Below are positions 51,783 to 60,600 of a DNA stretch of 64,000 nucleotides, in pieces. Below the pieces are notes generated by a model. That model was given only the letters and a program-made list of their open reading frames with translations. It searched no databases and had not been told where the DNA came from. Source of the stretch: Myxococcales bacterium (lineage in GTDB: Bacteria > Myxococcota_C > UBA6777); NCBI GenBank assembly GCA_020632975.1, contig JACKEL010000007.1, positions 1-64,000 on the forward strand. The letters run 5' to 3'. How positions within the stretch are numbered: position 1 is the first letter of the stretch; every line of letters starts with the position of its first letter. The translations under genes and the position numbers were made by a program.

Positions 51783-52841
51783 TCAGCGGGTCTCTCTTTT
51801 TGAAGGGGCGTAGGGAAAAGGCAAGACTTCTGTGATGCTGGCTGCATCGAGATAAAGCATCAACAGGCGATCCAAGCCTATCGCGATCCCCGTTGTTTGT
51901 GGCATCCCTGCTTCGAGTGCGGCCAAAAAAGATGGATCGACAGAGAAATCATCTTCATCACCGCGTTCTTTGCGCAGCGCTGCATCCGCTTCCCAACGTT
52001 GCTTTTGTTCGGATGGATCGATGAGTTCGCTGTATCCGTTTGCGAGTTCCAAACCTGCGATGTAGAGTTCGACTCGCTCTGCGATGGCGGGATGACCGGG
52101 CTTTGTGCGTGCGAGGGCTGCGAGTTCTGTTGGATAATCAAGCAAAAAGGTCGGGCGTTCCATGCCAAGGTGCGGCTCGACGAAAGTGATCAGCAACTTA
52201 AAAAAGAGATCGTCCCAAGCGTCATCGTGTGTAACCGTGAGTCCTTTTTGCTTGCAGGCTTGGGCAAGATCATCATAGTGGATCTTTTCTGGGAGCTTGA
52301 TGCCTGCGTAGCGTTCGAGGGCTTGATGAACGGTGAGTCGTTCCCAAGGGGTTTGTAGGTCGTATTCTTTGCCTTGGTAGCGAAGTTTTCTTTCGGGCCA
52401 AAGCGCCAAGCACATGGCCTCTGTCATCTCCATCAAGCGGTCGTAGTCTGCATGGGTCTCGTACCACTCCAAGCCCGTAAACTCGGGGTTATGGAGGGGA
52501 GAGTCTTCATTGTCGCGAAAGAACTTGCAGATCTGGAAGATCTTTGGATAACCCGCGGCCACAAGGCGTTTCATCGCGAACTCTGGGGAGGTTTGGAGAA
52601 ACAGGCGATGCTTTTGCTCGGTGTAAGGATGGTGGTACCAAGTACGGAAAGAGGCGAGGTGTGGGGAAGGATCTGCATAAGAGATCAGGATAGGGGTTTC
52701 GACTTCGAGAAAGTCATGTTGGGTAAAAAAATGCCGAATGGTATGAAGAAAAAGTGAGCGTAAACGCAAGAGATCGTGAGGCTTACCAGGTTGGCAGCGT
52801 GGGTTGGTCAAAAAAGGGCGCGTGGAGGATGGTGTGGACAT
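51783..52841 (-). CDS. epmA: EF-P lysine lysyltransferase (GenX/PoxA)
   Basis: A 352-residue class II lysyl-tRNA synthetase-like enzyme that lacks the anticodon-binding domain. AGAGG lies upstream of the ATG. Conserved parts are FLEVETPIL (motif 1), LQTSPEFAMKRLVAAGYPKIFQICKFFRDNE with HNPEFTGLEWYE (motif 2), and GIAIGLDRLLMLYL (motif 3). It attaches (R)-beta-lysine, or lysine, to a conserved lysine of elongation factor P. Neither efp nor epmB is in the window. It diverges from lspA across 197 bases. Confidence 0.93.
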   Translation of the reverse strand: MSTPSSTRPFLTNPRCQPGKPHDLLRLRSLFLHTIRHFFTQHDFLEVETPILISYADPSPHLASFRTWYHHPYTEQKHRLFLQTSPEFAMKRLVAAGYPKIFQICKFFRDNEDSPLHNPEFTGLEWYETHADYDRLMEMTEAMCLALWPERKLRYQGKEYDLQTPWERLTVHQALERYAGIKLPEKIHYDDLAQACKQKGLTVTHDDAWDDLFFKLLITFVEPHLGMERPTFLLDYPTELAALARTKPGHPAIAERVELYIAGLELANGYSELIDPSEQKQRWEADAALRKERGDEDDFSVDPSFLAALEAGMPQTTGIAIGLDRLLMLYLDAASITEVLPFPYAPSKRETR

Positions 52842-52924
52842 GCTAGACCTCTACGAAAAAAGAGCAGGTGCGTCTTGTGTCTTGTTGTGCATTTGCGGGG
52901 CGATGCGCGCTCTTGGTGTTGTGG

Positions 52925-52952
52925 TTGACAAGCGGGGGGTTGCAGGTATATG
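52925..52952 (+). promoter_or_regulatory. Sigma70-type promoter for the lspA pair
   Basis: A consensus TTGACA (52925-52930) and TATATG (52947-52952) are separated by 16 bases. The transcript would start near 52960, giving a leader of about 80 bases before the first lspA. This is the best promoter sequence seen in the window. Confidence 0.6.
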
Positions 52953-53038
52953 TTGACCGTTCTTTTGAGGAGGCATTTACGTCTGCGGGGGTCCCTTTCT
53001 GGAGATCTTTCCCATCAGACGGAATCTTTGAGCGAAAT

Positions 53039-54154
53039 ATGAGCAAGAAATACATCATCCTGTTGGCGGTAGGTTTGTTGGTGATCGGGCTCGATCAATG
53101 GAGCAAGATGATGGCGGTGCAGTACCTTCGCCATCCTGGCAGCCATTGTTATGACAAACGTCGAGCTTGTGAGCGCGGATGTCGCGAAGGACTCGCACGC
53201 AATCAAGGGAGCCTTGTCTCTTGTAACAAGCGTTGCTCCTTCAAGGAAAGAGCGTGCCAAAAAGAGCAGAATCTGGTGCTTTCGCGCTGGAACTTCGATC
53301 TCCAGTCGATGAAAGAGTCTTTGGTTTGTCACAAGGTCTCACAACCTTGGAGTGGCAGTAACCCCGAATGTATCGTGATACCCGGGTTTTTCCACTTTCG
53401 TTATCAAACCAATAGCGGGGCAGCGTGGGGGCTTTTCTCGGATTACCCGCCTGCTTTTCGCCGACCTTTCTTTATCACGATAACGATCCTTGCGATCCTC
53501 TTTATTATCTATCTTTTCTCTTTTCGCATCGAAACAGAGCATCGACAGATGGTTTTTGCTTTGTCGTTGATACTGGGTGGGGCGCTCGGGAACTTCTTGG
53601 ATCGGCTGCGGCTCGATTACGTCGTCGACTTCATCTATTGGTACTTGCGGATGGGCGGGCGATCACACTCTTGGCCGACGTTCAACGTGGCGGATGTTGC
53701 GATCTCTGTCGGCGTTTTCCTTATCGCGATCGAAGTGATCCGAAGCTCTTTTATCTATGAAGAAGAAGAGGAAGATGAGGACGGCGAAAGTCCTGCTCCT
53801 GCTAAGAAATCTTCTGAAGTACCTGTAAGCTCGGCGGAAACAGCCGCTCCACAAGTGACCGAAGCTGCTGCACCCCAGAGCACTGAGGCCCAAGCTTTCT
53901 CTGAAGAGGTTGTTTCGTCTGAAGCTGCCACACCTGCAGAAGCTAGCACAGATGCGGCCATCTCCGCGCCTGTGGAGGCAGTGCCTGCACAAGTCGAAGC
54001 ACCCCAAGAAGCAAAAGCTCCAAGCGAAGAGAGCGCTCCTGTCGTAGCCATCGAAGCAAGCAAGACAGAAGATGCTCCCGCAGCAGAAGAGAAAAAGGCT
54101 GAAGGCGCAGAAGAGTCCGAGAAAAACACCTCAGAAGGCCAAGATACAAAGTAA
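53039..54154 (+). CDS. lspA: Signal peptidase II with eight-Cys loop insertion and acidic tail (copy 1)
   Basis: A 371-residue aspartic protease that removes the signal peptide from diacylglyceryl prolipoproteins. The start at MSKKYIILL follows the promoter; the longer frame overlaps the promoter. Canonical parts are GLDQWSK (19-23), NSGAAWGLF (125-133), GNFLDR with catalytic Asp188, and FNVAD with Asp219; four membrane helices. Between helix 1 and the FFHF beta strand is an insertion with Cys 37, 44, 48, 62, 66, 73, 97 and 111, absent from ordinary 160-170 residue enzymes. After helix 4 comes a 130-residue Glu/Ala/Ser/Pro tail. It is followed 18 bases later by a paralogue with the same Cys spacing. 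The catalytic residues are intact. Confidence 0.9.
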   Translation: MSKKYIILLAVGLLVIGLDQWSKMMAVQYLRHPGSHCYDKRRACERGCREGLARNQGSLVSCNKRCSFKERACQKEQNLVLSRWNFDLQSMKESLVCHKVSQPWSGSNPECIVIPGFFHFRYQTNSGAAWGLFSDYPPAFRRPFFITITILAILFIIYLFSFRIETEHRQMVFALSLILGGALGNFLDRLRLDYVVDFIYWYLRMGGRSHSWPTFNVADVAISVGVFLIAIEVIRSSFIYEEEEEDEDGESPAPAKKSSEVPVSSAETAAPQVTEAAAPQSTEAQAFSEEVVSSEAATPAEASTDAAISAPVEAVPAQVEAPQEAKAPSEESAPVVAIEASKTEDAPAAEEKKAEGAEESEKNTSEGQDTK

Positions 54155-54172
54155 GAAGGGCAAGGAAGAAAG

Positions 54173-54925
54173 ATGCCACGTCGCTTTCTGATCGTGTTGT
54201 GGATCGTTCCCTTGGTGGCGGGTCTCGACCAATATAGCAAGTACTGGGCGACCACTCACTTGCAATCACCACAAGCTGTTTGCATCGCGGATCAGCAGGC
54301 ATGTTGGGAAAGTTGTCGGGGACGGGAACAGAAGACCCCATGCCAGCGTTCTTGCGAACAGAAAAACGAGGCTTGTTTGTCCAAAGCGCGCAAGAACCTC
54401 GCAAGTTGGACTGCGCGTGTGAAAAGCCTAAAAGCCTCTTCTTGGTGTCGAGAAGTCCGTGTCCTCACAGATCTTGCATCTCCCGAATGTGTCGTGATAC
54501 CCGGTCTTTTGAGCTTTCGTTATGCGCTCAATCCCGGTTCTGCGTGGGGAGTCTTTGGTGGGCTTCCTGTCTTCATTCGACGGGGCCTCTTTGGGTTGAT
54601 CACGCTGTTGGCTTTCGTCTTTTTGGTGTCGATGCTGCGTCGTGCACGCGATGAAGAGACCTTTTTGATCTTGGGGATCTCGGGTATCGCAAGCGGTGCG
54701 GTGGGTAACTTCCTTGATCGGTTTCGTGCAAACCATGTCATCGACTTTATCGATGTGTATATCCGATCAGGAGGCAACACTTCGCACTGGCCCACATTCA
54801 ATATCGCGGATATCGCGATTACATTGGGCGTTGTGCTCTTTGCCATTCATACGCTTTTTGGCGGAAACGCGGAGGCTGATGCCTCTGAAGAGAAACAAAC
54901 AACGACCGAGAACAAAGCTTCCTAA
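54173..54925 (+). CDS. lspA: Signal peptidase II with eight-Cys loop insertion (copy 2)
   Basis: A 250-residue paralogue of the preceding gene, with AAGGA 7 bases before the ATG. It keeps GLDQYSK, NPGSAWGVF, GNFLDR (catalytic Asp182), VIDFID, and FNIAD (Asp213). The loop insertion has Cys 37, 44, 48, 57, 61, 68, 92 and 106, giving C-x6-C-x3-C-x8-C-x3-C-x6-C-x23-C-x13-C. Copy 1 has the same pattern with x13 in place of x8. Other loop residues differ widely, so the Cys pattern is selected. The acidic tail is short here (about 20 residues). It is co-transcribed with copy 1 and closed by a terminator. Both copies appear active by sequence. Confidence 0.9.
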   Translation: MPRRFLIVLWIVPLVAGLDQYSKYWATTHLQSPQAVCIADQQACWESCRGREQKTPCQRSCEQKNEACLSKARKNLASWTARVKSLKASSWCREVRVLTDLASPECVVIPGLLSFRYALNPGSAWGVFGGLPVFIRRGLFGLITLLAFVFLVSMLRRARDEETFLILGISGIASGAVGNFLDRFRANHVIDFIDVYIRSGGNTSHWPTFNIADIAITLGVVLFAIHTLFGGNAEADASEEKQTTTENKAS

Positions 54926-54980
54926 CTCTTTAGGGTGCGCATTCCCCCCGATGGATCGGCGCCTTGGATAAAGAGTTTTT
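54924..54980 (+). terminator. Terminator after the lspA pair
   Basis: AACTCTTT (54924-54931) pairs with AAAGAGTT (54970-54977), with further pairing inside (GGTGCGC/GGCGCC), and a T-run ends the stem (54976-54980). It overlaps the stop codon of the second lspA gene, separating that unit from lgt copy 1. Confidence 0.65.
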
Positions 54981-55094
54981 CTGTGTGTCAAGCTTTGTCT
55001 CGTGCGTGCTTTAGATATCTGGTTCGTTCGATCTTCGATTGTTTATTTCGGAAAATGCGACCTCTTTGAGATAAAACGCACAGGAGAAAGATAA

Positions 55095-56150
55095 ATGCAT
55101 CCGATCTTGTTGGATTACAAGCTTCCCGCAAGCTTTTTCAAGATGTGGGGCCCCAACCAGTGGTTGTCCCAAAAGCTGTCTTTTTGGATCGTTGGTCTTG
55201 TTGTGAGCGGTGTAATCGCTTGGTGGGGCTTGGCGCCTAATGCAAGCAAAGGACGCCGTGTCCCAGGTTGGTTGGGTACAGTGGCCGCACTGTGCTTTGC
55301 TGTAATCTTGGGCGGGGTTGGTACAGGTCGCTTGAGTGTCATCAAGCTCCATACTTACGGTGTGTTGGTCGCAATCGGTTTCTTGCTCGGTATCATCTTG
55401 GCGGTGCGCGAAGCTCGTCGCGTTGGCGAAGATCCCGAGCGCATCCTCGACCTCGCTTTCTGGCTGCTCTTGGCCGCGATGGTTGGCGCACGTTTGTTCT
55501 ATGTTGTGATCCATTGGGGCGACTTTGTCAGCGACTTCAGCAGCAAAGCACCTTGGTACACATGGAAAGTCTTCCGTTTGTGGGAAGGTGGTCTGCTTTT
55601 CTACGGTGGTTTGACGTTGGCGCTTTTGGTGAGCGTGGCTTTCACGCGACTTTCCCAAGTCAACTTCTGGAAGATGGCTGATATCATCATCCCTTCCGTG
55701 GCACTCGGCCAATTCTTTGGTTTGCTTGGTAGCTTTGCTGCGGGCTTCGGCTTTGGTAAACCCACAAGCGCGGCTTGGGGCGTTTCTTTCCCCTCGCACC
55801 CCGTGCTCCCCGCTGAGTTGCCCGCTGGTGTGGCGCTCCATCCCACCCAACTCTACGAAGCTTTGGCGGTTCTCGCGATCTTCTTCGTCTTGCTTTGGGT
55901 CCGCAGCGCCAAGCGTTATCACGGACAAGTCTTTGTGTGGTACCTCTTGGTGTACCCCGTTGTTTCTTTCTTCCTTGATATGTTCCGCGGCGATGACAAA
56001 CGCGGCCTTATCATGTCTTACCAAAAAGATATCACTGCAATGGCCCAAGGTGCGGATATCTTGTCGTGGAGCCAACTCTCCGCCGTGGTGTTCTTTGTCC
56101 TTGCATTGGCTCTGTTTTCTATGCGCCAAGCCAAAGAAGCCGCGAAGTAA
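55095..56150 (+). CDS. Lgt paralogue lacking the conserved His and Arg (copy 1)
   Basis: A 351-residue membrane protein with GGAGAAAG upstream of the ATG. It aligns without gaps to the next gene (Lgt copy 2) over most of its length, including the N-terminal extension with two extra hydrophobic segments, the KLHTYG motif, VGFLLGI, LHPTQLYEAL and FRGD. Lgt normally transfers diacylglyceryl from phosphatidylglycerol to the lipobox Cys. Here the motif with E. coli His103 reads EGGLLFYGG (Tyr170), and the Arg143 motif reads FGLLGSFAAGFGFG (Leu210), so both residues known to be essential are replaced. Arg298 (E. coli Arg239 position) remains. Either it is inactive and regulatory or scaffold-like, or it works differently. 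Confidence 0.88.
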   Translation: MHPILLDYKLPASFFKMWGPNQWLSQKLSFWIVGLVVSGVIAWWGLAPNASKGRRVPGWLGTVAALCFAVILGGVGTGRLSVIKLHTYGVLVAIGFLLGIILAVREARRVGEDPERILDLAFWLLLAAMVGARLFYVVIHWGDFVSDFSSKAPWYTWKVFRLWEGGLLFYGGLTLALLVSVAFTRLSQVNFWKMADIIIPSVALGQFFGLLGSFAAGFGFGKPTSAAWGVSFPSHPVLPAELPAGVALHPTQLYEALAVLAIFFVLLWVRSAKRYHGQVFVWYLLVYPVVSFFLDMFRGDDKRGLIMSYQKDITAMAQGADILSWSQLSAVVFFVLALALFSMRQAKEAAK

Positions 56151-56195
56151 ATCGACTTCGACAGGGGGCCACACCCTCCTGCCATGATGAGAAAG

Positions 56196-56230
56196 ACACG
56201 GTCCTCTACCCCTAGAGCGTCCGTGTTTTT
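56196..56230 (+). terminator. Terminator between the two lgt genes
   Basis: ACACGG (56196-56201) pairs with CCGTGT (56221-56226), and inside it CTCTA pairs with TAGAG around CCCC. A T-run follows (56226-56230). It lies 20 bases before the start of lgt copy 2, so the second copy may need read-through or its own promoter. Confidence 0.7.
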
Positions 56231-56249
56231 GTAATTGGAAAGGGTGACG

Positions 56250-57293
56250 ATGCATCAGATCTTGCTTGAATGGAAAGTTCCGCAGTCTTGGTATCCTGTC
56301 GCGGGACCTGGTTCGTGGTTGTTTTCACAATGGAAGCTGCTCGCTGTTTTGTTTGGGGTGGCCTTCGTTGCGTATCTTTGGGCCACGGACCCCGAGCGAA
56401 CACAAGAACGCCGTGCGGCGGGGTGGCTCACCTCGATCGCCAGTTTGGTCCTCGGTGGCGCGCTTGCGATGATTGGCGCGGTTTATCTTGGAGAACTCAA
56501 GCTCCACACGTATGGAGCGATGATCTCGCTGGGCTTTATCTTTGGGATCGCACTTTCCATTCGAGAAGGTCGTCGCGTTGGTATCGGTGCTGACCGCATC
56601 TTGGATCTCGCTTTTTGGATCTTGATCGCCTCAATGGCGGGCTCGCGTATCTTGTTCATCATCACAGAGTGGAACAGCTACTGGGCCGATCTGCAAAGAG
56701 CGACGCCTTTCTACAACGCCAAGCTTTTTCGCGTCTGGGAAGGCGGGCTTGTCTTCCACGGTGGTCTGATCGGCGGTCTCGTCGCGACATTGTTCTTTGT
56801 GCGTTCGCACAAGATGAACTTCTTCTTGCTCGCAGATGTCGTCGTTCCTACCGTCGCTTTGGGGCAATTCTTTGGTCGCCTAGGATGCTTCTCTGCTGGA
56901 TGTTGTTATGGCAAGCCTTGCGATCTGCCTTGGGCCGTCTCTTTCCCCACAGGTCTCGAAGCAGCCGCCAAAGGTCATATCCACCCCACACAACTTTACG
57001 AAGCCCTCGCAACACTCACGATCTTCTTTGCTGTTGTGTGGATTCGCCGTAACAAGCGCTTCCATGGGCAAGCCCTTGTTGGTTACCTTCTCTTGTATGC
57101 GTGTGTTCGCTTCTTTATCGAGATCTTCCGCGGCGATATCAGCCGTGGATTCCTCTTTGAAGTCGACTTTGTGAAGTCCGCCGCTGGACCCGATATCTTT
57201 ACTTGGGGACAGATGATCTCTGTGGGTCTCTTCGTCTTGGGACTCCTACTGATCCCGCTTGCCAAAAGCCTTCAGAAAAAATCTTATGCCTAA
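56250..57293 (+). CDS. lgt: Prolipoprotein diacylglyceryl transferase (copy 2, intact)
   Basis: A 347-residue membrane enzyme starting at MHQILLEW with AAGGG 5 bases upstream. It carries the functional residues: Tyr in KLHTYG, His170 in GGLVFHGGLIGG, Arg210 in FGRLGCFSAGCCYGKP, and Arg in IFRGDISRG. The Cys-Cys-Tyr form of the signature is common outside enterics. About seven to eight membrane helices are present, two of them in an N-terminal extension shared with copy 1. It should catalyse the first step of lipoprotein maturation, ahead of LspA encoded 3 kb upstream. The next gene downstream encodes a very large lipoprotein. Confidence 0.93.
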   Translation: MHQILLEWKVPQSWYPVAGPGSWLFSQWKLLAVLFGVAFVAYLWATDPERTQERRAAGWLTSIASLVLGGALAMIGAVYLGELKLHTYGAMISLGFIFGIALSIREGRRVGIGADRILDLAFWILIASMAGSRILFIITEWNSYWADLQRATPFYNAKLFRVWEGGLVFHGGLIGGLVATLFFVRSHKMNFFLLADVVVPTVALGQFFGRLGCFSAGCCYGKPCDLPWAVSFPTGLEAAAKGHIHPTQLYEALATLTIFFAVVWIRRNKRFHGQALVGYLLLYACVRFFIEIFRGDISRGFLFEVDFVKSAAGPDIFTWGQMISVGLFVLGLLLIPLAKSLQKKSYA

Positions 57294-57680
57294 GTAAGCC
57301 TCTCCTTCGAGCCTACCTCTCTTCTACATCTCTCGTCTTTTCTCTTTCTTAGCGTTGCTGTCTCTCCCGTTGTTTGGGTGATATGGCTTTGTGCGTTGTG
57401 TCTTTGTACACAGCGTTGTGTCTTTGTACGCAGCCTTCTTTCCTACCCTTGCTTGGGGACTTTGCAAGGGCGTGTGAAGAGAGGCTGATATCCCTTACAA
57501 ACTCCTCTTCTTTTTCTGGTTTTTTTGCGATGTCGTGTGGGGCAAGAACGACGGGGAAATGGATGTCTTTTCGAGACTTTCTTTTCTCTCGTTTCTTGTC
57601 TCGATGATCTTTTTGTGATGGATTGTTCATTGAAATCTTTCGATGTGCGAAAAAAAATCTTACAAGGAAAGAGATCCATC
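57294..57680 (+). other. 387-base intergenic region with a 20-bp tandem repeat
   Basis: No gene is supported here; the open frame of the next gene extends upstream but without a ribosome-binding site. The unit GCGTTGTGTCTTTGTACACA lies at 57393-57412 and again, with one or two changes, at 57413-57432. Each contains TGTGT/ACACA or near-dyad ends. The region is T-rich and should contain the promoter of the large lipoprotein gene. Confidence 0.5.
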
Positions 57681-60600
57681 ATGTATACCTACCGAAACTT
57701 TTATCGCATACTTTTATCAACTCTCTCTTTGCTCCTTTTCACGATAAGCTGTCAAAATAACCAGACTTCAACTTGCGGATCGGCGACCTGTGCGACGGGC
57801 CAAACATGTGTGAACAATGTTTGCCTCTATGTCTGCCAGACGGGCCAAACTGCCTGTTCCAACGGATGTTTCGATACAGGTGCTTCTCCTCAACACTGTG
57901 GGGCCTGCGAAAAGCCCTGTGCTAGCGGAGAGTCCTGCCTTAGTGGTAAGTGCGGTGTGCAGTGCGGAACGGATGAGACGAGTTGCGATGGCAAGTGTGT
58001 CTCTCTACAAACAAATGCCTTGCACTGTGGGGCTTGTGGAAAGGCTTGTTCTGGTGACGAGGTTTGTAGCAACGGGCAGTGCGGCCTCAAGTGCGTAGGC
58101 GGGACGGCGCTTTGTGGGCAGGCGTGCGTTGATACCCAACGCGACACGCGGCACTGTGGGGGATGCAGTCAAGCTTGTGCTTCAGGCGAGTCTTGTGTCT
58201 CTGGGGTTTGCAAGCTGGCGTGTCCTAGCGGTTTCTCCGAATGTTCGGGGACTTGCGCGAAGCTTCAAGAAGATCTCAAACATTGTGGGGCCTGTGGTAC
58301 CGCTTGTGCGAGCGGTGAGTTTTGTGTCCAAGGCGTGTGTCAAAGCAGTTGTCCTACGGGTTGGACCCAGTGCGGTCAAAGCTGTGTCGATCTACAAAGC
58401 AACGCAGGACACTGCGGAACCTGTAATAACGCTTGTCCCGCCTCACAAAAGTGTCTTGCAGGTCAGTGCCAAGAGACTTGCCCATCTTCTCAAGTCCTAT
58501 GTGGTGCCCAGTGCGTCGATATCCAACGCGATATCTTGAACTGTGGGACGTGTGGAAAGGCCTGTGCTAGCGGGGAAAGTTGTTCTTCGGGTGTGTGTGC
58601 TTTGCAGTGTGCGGGAGGAACGCAGCTTTGCGGGACAAGCTGCGCCGACCTACAAAACGATCCGAACAACTGCGGGACGTGCGGAAAGACCTGTGCCAGC
58701 GGGGAAAGTTGTGTCTCAGGGGCTTGCTCTTTGCAGTGCGTCGGTGGGACGCAACTTTGCGGGACGGCTTGTGCCAATCTCCAGAGTGATCCGAACAACT
58801 GCGGCGCGTGTGGAAATGCTTGTCCTTCGGGGCTTTTGTGTGCAGCTGGACAGTGCACAAATACTTGTCCTTCCAATTTGACGGCGTGTTCGGGAGCTTG
58901 TGTCGATCTTCAGTCGGATATCAAGCACTGCGGGACTTGTGGAACAGCCTGCTCCAACGGGCTTCTTTGTAGTGGCGGGGCTTGTGCTTGTCCAGCAGGA
59001 CAGTCCTTGTGCGCTGGTCGATGTGTTTCGCTCCAAGACAATCTCCAACATTGTGGAACCTGCAACGCTGCGTGCGCAGTGGGGGAGGTTTGCACATCGG
59101 GTAAGTGTGGGTGTGGTGCTGGAAAAACCGATTGCAGCGGGACTTGCGTTGACTTGCAATCGAATGCCTCGAACTGTGGGGCGTGTGGAACAACGTGTGG
59201 CTCACAACGCGTTTGTTTGTCAGGCCAGTGTTCGTGTCCTTCTTCTTGGAGTTATTGCGCGGGTCAGTGCGTGGACGCGCAGAGAGATGCGAACCATTGT
59301 GGAGGATGCGGAAAGGCCTGTAAGGTCGGTGAACGCTGCGAAAGCGGAGTTTGCAAGTTGGCGTGTCCTGTGGGATATGTCGTCTGTTCGGGGGCTTGCG
59401 TCGATCCACAGTCGAGCCGCGATCACTGTGGGGGATGCGGAAAAGCCTGTGCTTCTGGGTTAAGTTGCGCAGGGGGAGCTTGTACAGCAGCTTGCCAAAG
59501 CGGTGAAACCAATTGCGGAGGAAGTTGCTACAACCTCCAAACCACGGCGGTACACTGCGGAACTTGTTCAAACAACTGCGGTACTGGCAAGGGCTGTTGT
59601 GCGGGTGGATGCGTAAACTTTCAGGCGGATGATCTCAACTGTGGGTCTTGTGGAAATGCCTGTCCAAGCGGTCAACAGTGCGTTTTTGGAGTCTGCAAGG
59701 TCGATACGTTTATCATTAGCGCGGGTGGGACAGGAAATGATGTTGGCCGTTCTTTGGTGGTAGACAGCAGTCGGAATATTTATGTCTCAGGGAGTTTCAC
59801 GAAGTCTGCGTTGTTTGGCAACTCATTGTTAGTTCCAACAGGAACGCAAGATGCATTTGTAGGAAAGCTCGATGCGGCGGGGAGTTGGATGTGGGCCAAA
59901 CGTGCTGGCGGTACCTCTTCCGCAGCGGCACAAGCTTTGGCTGTGGGGCCAAGCGGGACTTTGTATGTTGGGGTAAATTTCAAAGGGAACACATTTTTCG
60001 ATACGCAACTTTTCAGCACGTCCAACGCAAACTCCCAAGATCTCGCGATTGCAAAGATGGACGCGCAAGGTAACTGGTTGTGGGCCAAACAAGCCCAAAC
60101 CAAGCATCCTACCTCCAGTACGACGACCTTGACTTCAACCGCCATCGCGATGGCGACGGATAGCGCTGGAAATGTTTTTGTTGTTGGGATTTTTAACTAC
60201 GAATTGCATTTCGGGGCGACAAAGTTGACTGCCTCTTTTACTCCTGTTGGGTTCATTGCAAAGATGGACGCACAGGGCAATTGGTTGTGGGCAAAGTCTT
60301 TGGATAGCAGCATTGCTACGGAGATCTACAACGTGTCCGTGGATGCTGCGGGGAATGCTTATATCGCCGGGGCTTTTCGTGGGAATCTAACGCTCGGGAG
60401 TACCACTCTCGTCAATGGTGGGTCCTATCCGAATATCTTGGCGGCGAAGATCGATGGGCAGGGGAATTGGAAATGGGCGGTGACTTCGGAAAGTAATACT
60501 ACACAGACGGCCCGTGTCGAGCATATTCTCCCGTTGTCTTCAGGTGAAGTGTACGTCTCAGGTCTCTTCTACGGCAATCTTAAGATCAAGAACCAAACGC

